Part shown: piece after piece, positions 60,631-64,000 of the stretch
Layout of the letters: every line of letters begins with the position of its first letter
How positions within the stretch are numbered: position 1 is the stretch's first letter
Source of the DNA: Mesorhizobium alhagi CCNWXJ12-2
Lineage (GTDB): Bacteria > Pseudomonadota > Alphaproteobacteria > Rhizobiales > Rhizobiaceae
Length of the DNA: 64,000 nucleotides
Assembly (NCBI RefSeq): GCF_000236565.1
Contig: NZ_AHAM01000149.1
Span: 1 to 64,000 of the forward strand
Direction of reading: 5' to 3'
Notes under the pieces: generated by a model
The model's database searches: none
Told to the model about the DNA's origin: nothing
Seen by the model: only the letters and a program-made list of their open reading frames with translations
Position numbers and translations under genes: made by a program

Positions 60631-61770
60631 TTATGTTTCCGCCGGCCGCCTGGCGGCAGCGGCGTATCCATCGCGCGACAGCATTTTCAGTTCGTCGAGC
60701 GACATCGAGTCCAGGTCGAGCGCGCCGAGAAGCTGGTTCTCGGAAAAGAAATCCCGCCCATACAAAGCCGAAAAGATCTCGATTCCGGCCCTGTGCAGTT
60801 TGGCTGGCCTGCCGGTCAGCGCCCCGAGCTTGACAGTGGCGAGCAGACCGTAAGGCACGTCCTCGGTCACGTAACGCGAATCCGCCGTAGCGGGGCCGAC
60901 GCCGCCGCGTCCCTCGCGGTGCATCTGCTGGTTCATGTTCGAAATATTGTCCACCGGCACATGGAAGGACAGATGGAAGTGCTCGAAAATCGTCCGCACC
61001 GACAGCCCCAGCACCTCGGCGATGGCCAGCCTCTCCCGGTCCAGGGCTTCGAGAAGCCGCCCTACGTTGGGGGTAACGTTGAGCCCCTGCCCCCAGCTTT
61101 CGCCGTGCTCCATGCGGGTCATGTTGCAGAGGGCAATACCGAGATGGTTCTGGGGGTTGAGGTTGCTGAGCGCGAGCGCCAGAAGTCCTTCGCGCTCCAC
61201 GAAGCGGTCGCCGAAAAGCTTTCGGCAGACCGCAAGGCCTTCGGCGCTGCGCGCGGCCGGCACGGTGCAGATGTCAACCTTGCTGCGCACCGTGTTGACG
61301 CTGGCCTCGACCGGGCTTGGCCGGCGTCCGGTCGTGACTGTCGTACCCCAGGCGACGATCGGGACGACGATGCCGCGCCTGGCCAGCAGCCTGGAAAGAT
61401 AAAGCGCGCCGAACGAGGCATGCGAACTGATGAGCACAACGTGATCGGACCGGATATGCGGCGCTACGGCATCCATCACGCTCTTGTGGCCATAGGCCGG
61501 CAAGGCGATCATCAGAACGTCCGTGCGCTCGGCAAGATCCTTCGCAGACGACGCCACGCCAGGCCGGAAGGTGCCCTCGACCGCACCTTTGGCGACCAGC
61601 TTCTCGCCGGCAGCCAGCCGCTTCGTCCCCTCGCCCGAAGGCGACCACAGGATCGGCCTATGGCCGGCGCTCTCGAGAAAAGCGGCAGCGCCGAACGCGA
61701 TGGCGCCCGCGCCGGCGATGCCGACCGCCACGCCCTTGTCGTTCACATCCATCTCGCTTGCGCCTGCCAT
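60631..61770 (-). CDS. NAD/NADP octopine/nopaline dehydrogenase family protein
   Basis: A 379-aa two-domain oxidoreductase. N-terminal Rossmann motif VGIAGAGAIAFGAAAFLESAG; the C-terminal helical domain has ALSNLNPQNHLGIALCNMTRMEHGE, the block that carries the catalytic histidine in octopine dehydrogenases, and VDNISNMNQQMHREGRGGVG. Such enzymes reductively condense, or oxidatively split, an amino acid and a keto acid. Starts at 61770 directly after the upstream stop or at 61752 (MDVNDKG). Ligand of the adjacent importer may be its substrate. Confidence 0.88.
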   Translation of the reverse strand: MAGASEMDVNDKGVAVGIAGAGAIAFGAAAFLESAGHRPILWSPSGEGTKRLAAGEKLVAKGAVEGTFRPGVASSAKDLAERTDVLMIALPAYGHKSVMDAVAPHIRSDHVVLISSHASFGALYLSRLLARRGIVVPIVAWGTTVTTGRRPSPVEASVNTVRSKVDICTVPAARSAEGLAVCRKLFGDRFVEREGLLALALSNLNPQNHLGIALCNMTRMEHGESWGQGLNVTPNVGRLLEALDRERLAIAEVLGLSVRTIFEHFHLSFHVPVDNISNMNQQMHREGRGGVGPATADSRYVTEDVPYGLLATVKLGALTGRPAKLHRAGIEIFSALYGRDFFSENQLLGALDLDSMSLDELKMLSRDGYAAAARRPAET

Positions 61771-62373
61771 CTATCGTCCGTTCCCGCTGTCGAATCCATC
61801 CTTCGCAATCGGATCGCCGAGCGTGTGCATCAGCCGGTTCGCCCAGCCGAACAGTGACGCCGACAGGATCAGGTCGAGGACTTCCTCTTCCGAAAGCCCG
61901 GCATCCCGCAGTCTCCGCATGTCTTCGGGGCGGGCTTCGCTCGGTGCGCGCGACAGCCTAGTCGCGAAGTTCAGTATTGCCGCCTGTCGCTCGTCCAGTT
62001 CGGCTTCCTCGCCATCGGCGAATATTTTCGCGATGACGGTCTCGTCCTTCGTCAGCTGGTTGTAGCGGCTGGCGTGGACGGCGGCGCAGTAGATGCAGCG
62101 GTTGACGATGGAGGCGCCGACCGCCCCGAGTTCGCGCTCCGCGCGCGAAAGCCCGCCGCGTCCGTACATGATGGCATTGAAGAGCGGTGATCTTACCTTG
62201 AGTGTCTCGACGTCGTTGGCGAGTACCAGAACATAGTCGGAAACCTTGGTGTTGGACGGCGTCACCTGCAACGCTTCGAGCTGCTCGGGCGTCGCCTCCG
62301 CGAGCTCGATCGGCTTCACCCTCGGCCGCCATTCGGGCACCTGCGTTGTAAACGCGTGCAAGGCTTCGCTCAT
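61771..62373 (-). CDS. peroxidase-related AhpD/carboxymuconolactone decarboxylase fold protein
   Basis: A 200-aa protein with the redox motif NRCIYCAAVHASRYNQ (CxxC followed by histidine), the AhpD active-site pattern, and DLILSASLFGWANRLMHTLG near the end. It may act as a thiol-dependent peroxidase in the cytoplasm. Its stop abuts the octopine-dehydrogenase-family ATG and its start overlaps the next CMD gene by 4 bp. Confidence 0.88.
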   Translation of the reverse strand: MSEALHAFTTQVPEWRPRVKPIELAEATPEQLEALQVTPSNTKVSDYVLVLANDVETLKVRSPLFNAIMYGRGGLSRAERELGAVGASIVNRCIYCAAVHASRYNQLTKDETVIAKIFADGEEAELDERQAAILNFATRLSRAPSEARPEDMRRLRDAGLSEEEVLDLILSASLFGWANRLMHTLGDPIAKDGFDSGNGR

Positions 62374-62870
62374 CCCTGCTCCCTCATCAACTTCAGACCG
62401 GCGATCAGCCTGATCTGGTAGGCCAGAAAGGCATTCAGTTCGGCGAGGCGCACGATATCGGCATCGCCGATGCCCGCCTGCTTCAGCGCATCGATGTCCC
62501 CCGGCCCGGCGTCCTTCGGCCTCGTCGATGCAAGGTCGGTGTAGGCGATCAGCGCGGCGATGCGACCGCTGCCCTTGAAGGCCGGATCGGCGATGCGTTC
62601 CACTTCGGCGGATGCGGATGCTTCGCGCATGAGCGCGTCGTAATGCTCGGCAAGAGCGGGATCGGCATTCAGCCTGGCTATGCGGCTTGCCAGCGCGGCC
62701 CGTTCGGCGTGCGACAAGCCGCCTGGATGCCTTGGCTTGAGCGCGGCGTCATGCGTGGCCTGGGTCATGGCGACAATCTCGGCGCGAGCGGCCAGCGCAT
62801 CATGGGCGGCCTCGCCCGGAAGCACGCCGGCCTGTCTGGTCACCACATCGTTTCCTGCAATCCCTGACAT
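62370..62870 (-). CDS. CMD-domain protein lacking the CxxC pair
   Basis: A 166-aa protein starting MSGIAGNDVVTRQAG. The helical pattern GLSHAERAALASRIARLNAD and IADPAFKGSGRIAALIAYTD, then LVRLAELNAFLAYQIRLIAG fits CMD-like proteins that pair with an AhpD-fold partner, but no cysteines are present, so it is unlikely to be redox-active alone. From memory, paired families of this kind are defined from Agrobacterium vitis; I cannot verify that here. Confidence 0.78.
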   Translation of the reverse strand: MSGIAGNDVVTRQAGVLPGEAAHDALAARAEIVAMTQATHDAALKPRHPGGLSHAERAALASRIARLNADPALAEHYDALMREASASAEVERIADPAFKGSGRIAALIAYTDLASTRPKDAGPGDIDALKQAGIGDADIVRLAELNAFLAYQIRLIAGLKLMREQG

Positions 62871-62878
62871 CTTCCCGT

Positions 62879-64000
62879 TCAGCCTCCTTTCCCTGCGGCC
62901 TGCAGAGCGCCGCCGTCGGCCGTTTCCTCGATTTTCGAGGCCGTCCATTCGTCGCCCAGGAGCTCGGGCTTGTCATAGTCGAGCATCCCCTGCCAATGGA
63001 TGGCGACGTCTTCGGCATAGAGCCTGGCCGCCAGCGAGCGAGCAAGCCATTGAGCGCCTTCGCTGATGCCAGGAATGTCGCCGCTGACCTTGCCAAGGCT
63101 GGCGGTCGCTCCGTAGTTGAAGCAGTGGATGTGCCTGAGCCACGGGGCCGCTCCCGGCGTCCTTTCCTGGAAGGCGAAATCCGCGTCTAGATAGGGAAAA
63201 TTCGCCAGCTCGCGGTTTTGCATATCTTCCGGCGGCGTGTAGCGATCCTTCCACAGAAGGATCTCGCCGGCATAGCCGGGCATCTCGGCGCGCGCGAGCG
63301 GATCGACGGTGAAGCCCGTGCCGAGGATGAGGAAATCGGTCGCCAGGCGGCTCCCGTCTTTCGTCTCGATCAAGAGTTCGCCGCCCGATCTCTCGACCCG
63401 TTCGATCGCCTTGCCGAAGTGGAAATAGGCGTTCCTGTAGCGGCTGACGCGCAGCGTCGACCCGCGCGGCGAGGGCGTCTGCGTGACGAAGGAATAGTGC
63501 ATGAAGCGCCACCGCCATTCGTCCGGCAATTCGGGGAAACCGCTGATGAAACCGAACGAACCGATGCCCATCATCTTGTTGACGGTCGGCATCTCCTTGC
63601 GTCGGATGAGATGACGGACCTCCGCCGCGCCCGCATCGAGCGCCTCGGCCGCATTGTCGACGGCGGAGGCCCCGACTCCCACCACCACGACGCGTCTGCC
63701 CTTGAGCGCGCCGAAATCGATGTCTTCGGACGAATGCGCCCAGCACGATTTCGGCAAGCCGGTGACAAAATTGGGAATGTTGGGGATGCCGGTTCCGTCC
63801 CGGCCGGTAGCCATGATCACCTTGCGGGCGAGGATCGACGCCTCCCTCGCGCCGCTGCCGGAAAGTGCCAGGCGCAGATATTCGCCTTCCGGCAGGATCG
63901 AGTCGACCTGCACTTCGTTCTCGACCGGAATGCCGAGCGCCTTGCGGTACCATCGGAGATAGTCCATCCACATCGGGCGTGGGATCTTGTCGAGCGCATT
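62879..64000 (-). CDS. FAD/NADPH-dependent flavin monooxygenase (N-terminus beyond window)
   Basis: The frame is open to the window edge (NALDKIPRP before MWMDYLRW), so the FAD-binding N-terminus is missing; 373 residues are visible. The NADPH site is VVVVGVGASAVDNAAEAL, WAHSSEDIDF resembles the FxGxxxHS-type linker, and DFLILGTGFTVDP is the ATG-containing motif of flavin-containing monooxygenases. It would hydroxylate an N- or S-centre or perform a Baeyer-Villiger reaction. Its stop is 8 bp before the CMD gene, so it belongs to the same operon. Confidence 0.88.
   Translation of the reverse strand, partial: NALDKIPRPMWMDYLRWYRKALGIPVENEVQVDSILPEGEYLRLALSGSGAREASILARKVIMATGRDGTGIPNIPNFVTGLPKSCWAHSSEDIDFGALKGRRVVVVGVGASAVDNAAEALDAGAAEVRHLIRRKEMPTVNKMMGIGSFGFISGFPELPDEWRWRFMHYSFVTQTPSPRGSTLRVSRYRNAYFHFGKAIERVERSGGELLIETKDGSRLATDFLILGTGFTVDPLARAEMPGYAGEILLWKDRYTPPEDMQNRELANFPYLDADFAFQERTPGAAPWLRHIHCFNYGATASLGKVSGDIPGISEGAQWLARSLAARLYAEDVAIHWQGMLDYDKPELLGDEWTASKIEETADGGALQAAGKGG

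Noticed and set aside
58385-61857. Long plus-strand frames (448 and 831 aa) opposite the PotB, PotD and dehydrogenase genes
   Set aside because: Shadow frames; the minus strand has complete transporter and enzyme motifs and coupled starts.
1-64000. CRISPR arrays, tRNA and rRNA genes, riboswitches
   Set aside because: No regularly spaced repeats, cloverleaf-like segments or conserved RNA motifs were recognised by eye; a covariance-model scan would be needed to be certain.

Overview
This 64 kb window comes from the chromosome or a large replicon of a GC-rich alphaproteobacterium. Gene content fits the Hyphomicrobiales (Rhizobiales), probably a Mesorhizobium/Phyllobacteriaceae-like soil or plant-associated bacterium: many ABC and TRAP uptake operons, an aquaporin-containing ars operon of Sinorhizobium type, pectin-fragment catabolism and CsgH-type curli genes. 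This placement is inferred from gene content, not from a database search. No rRNA, tRNA or CRISPR array was seen. Both ends of the window cut genes.

Layout. 1-5051 (+): the end of a peptide-type ABC importer (binding protein, two permeases) followed by a gamma-glutamyltransferase-like hydrolase. 5244-6325: a MarR regulator divergent from a VOC/PhnB-like protein. 6754-9567 (-): arsenic operon arsR, LMW-PTP-type arsC, aquaporin, glutaredoxin-type arsC, arsH. 9734-18629 (-): a seven-gene operon for unsaturated uronic-acid oligosaccharides (GH105 hydrolase, KduI isomerase, an unrecognised 841-aa multidomain protein, and a complete sugar ABC importer) with a divergent LacI regulator (18740-19774). 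19789-23497: an SsuD-like flavin monooxygenase and flavin reductase (-), divergent from a GntR regulator and a Gfo/Idh dehydrogenase (+).

23705-32755 is a cell-surface region: a NarL-type two-component pair (-), a secreted 294-aa protein with its type I secretion ABC protein and an unusually long HlyD-type adaptor (+), then two curlin genes and csgH (-). 33266-38988: a GntR/FCD regulator divergent from fumarylacetoacetase, DoxX and a complete TRAP transporter.

39371-44763 (-) is the most unusual part. Four co-directional genes, each with a good ribosome binding site, encode a 40-aa secreted Cys-peptide, a 530-aa polytopic membrane protein of unknown family, a 696-aa protein that joins a holin-like membrane module to a lytic transglycosylase and an M15-type peptidase, and a DUF2235 alpha/beta-hydrolase with membrane segments. 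This looks like a self-contained envelope-lysis or envelope-remodelling cassette outside any visible prophage or type VI locus.

44904-64000: a truncated class III cyclase remnant; paoABC-type molybdenum aldehyde oxidoreductase; a glycine-betaine ABC importer with a double-length fused permease; a methyltransferase and a choline-kinase-like protein; a YCII-like protein; an IS481-type transposase remnant; and an eight-gene minus-strand operon (flavin monooxygenase, two carboxymuconolactone-decarboxylase/AhpD-fold proteins, an octopine-dehydrogenase-family enzyme and a spermidine/putrescine-type ABC importer) whose first gene runs off the right edge.
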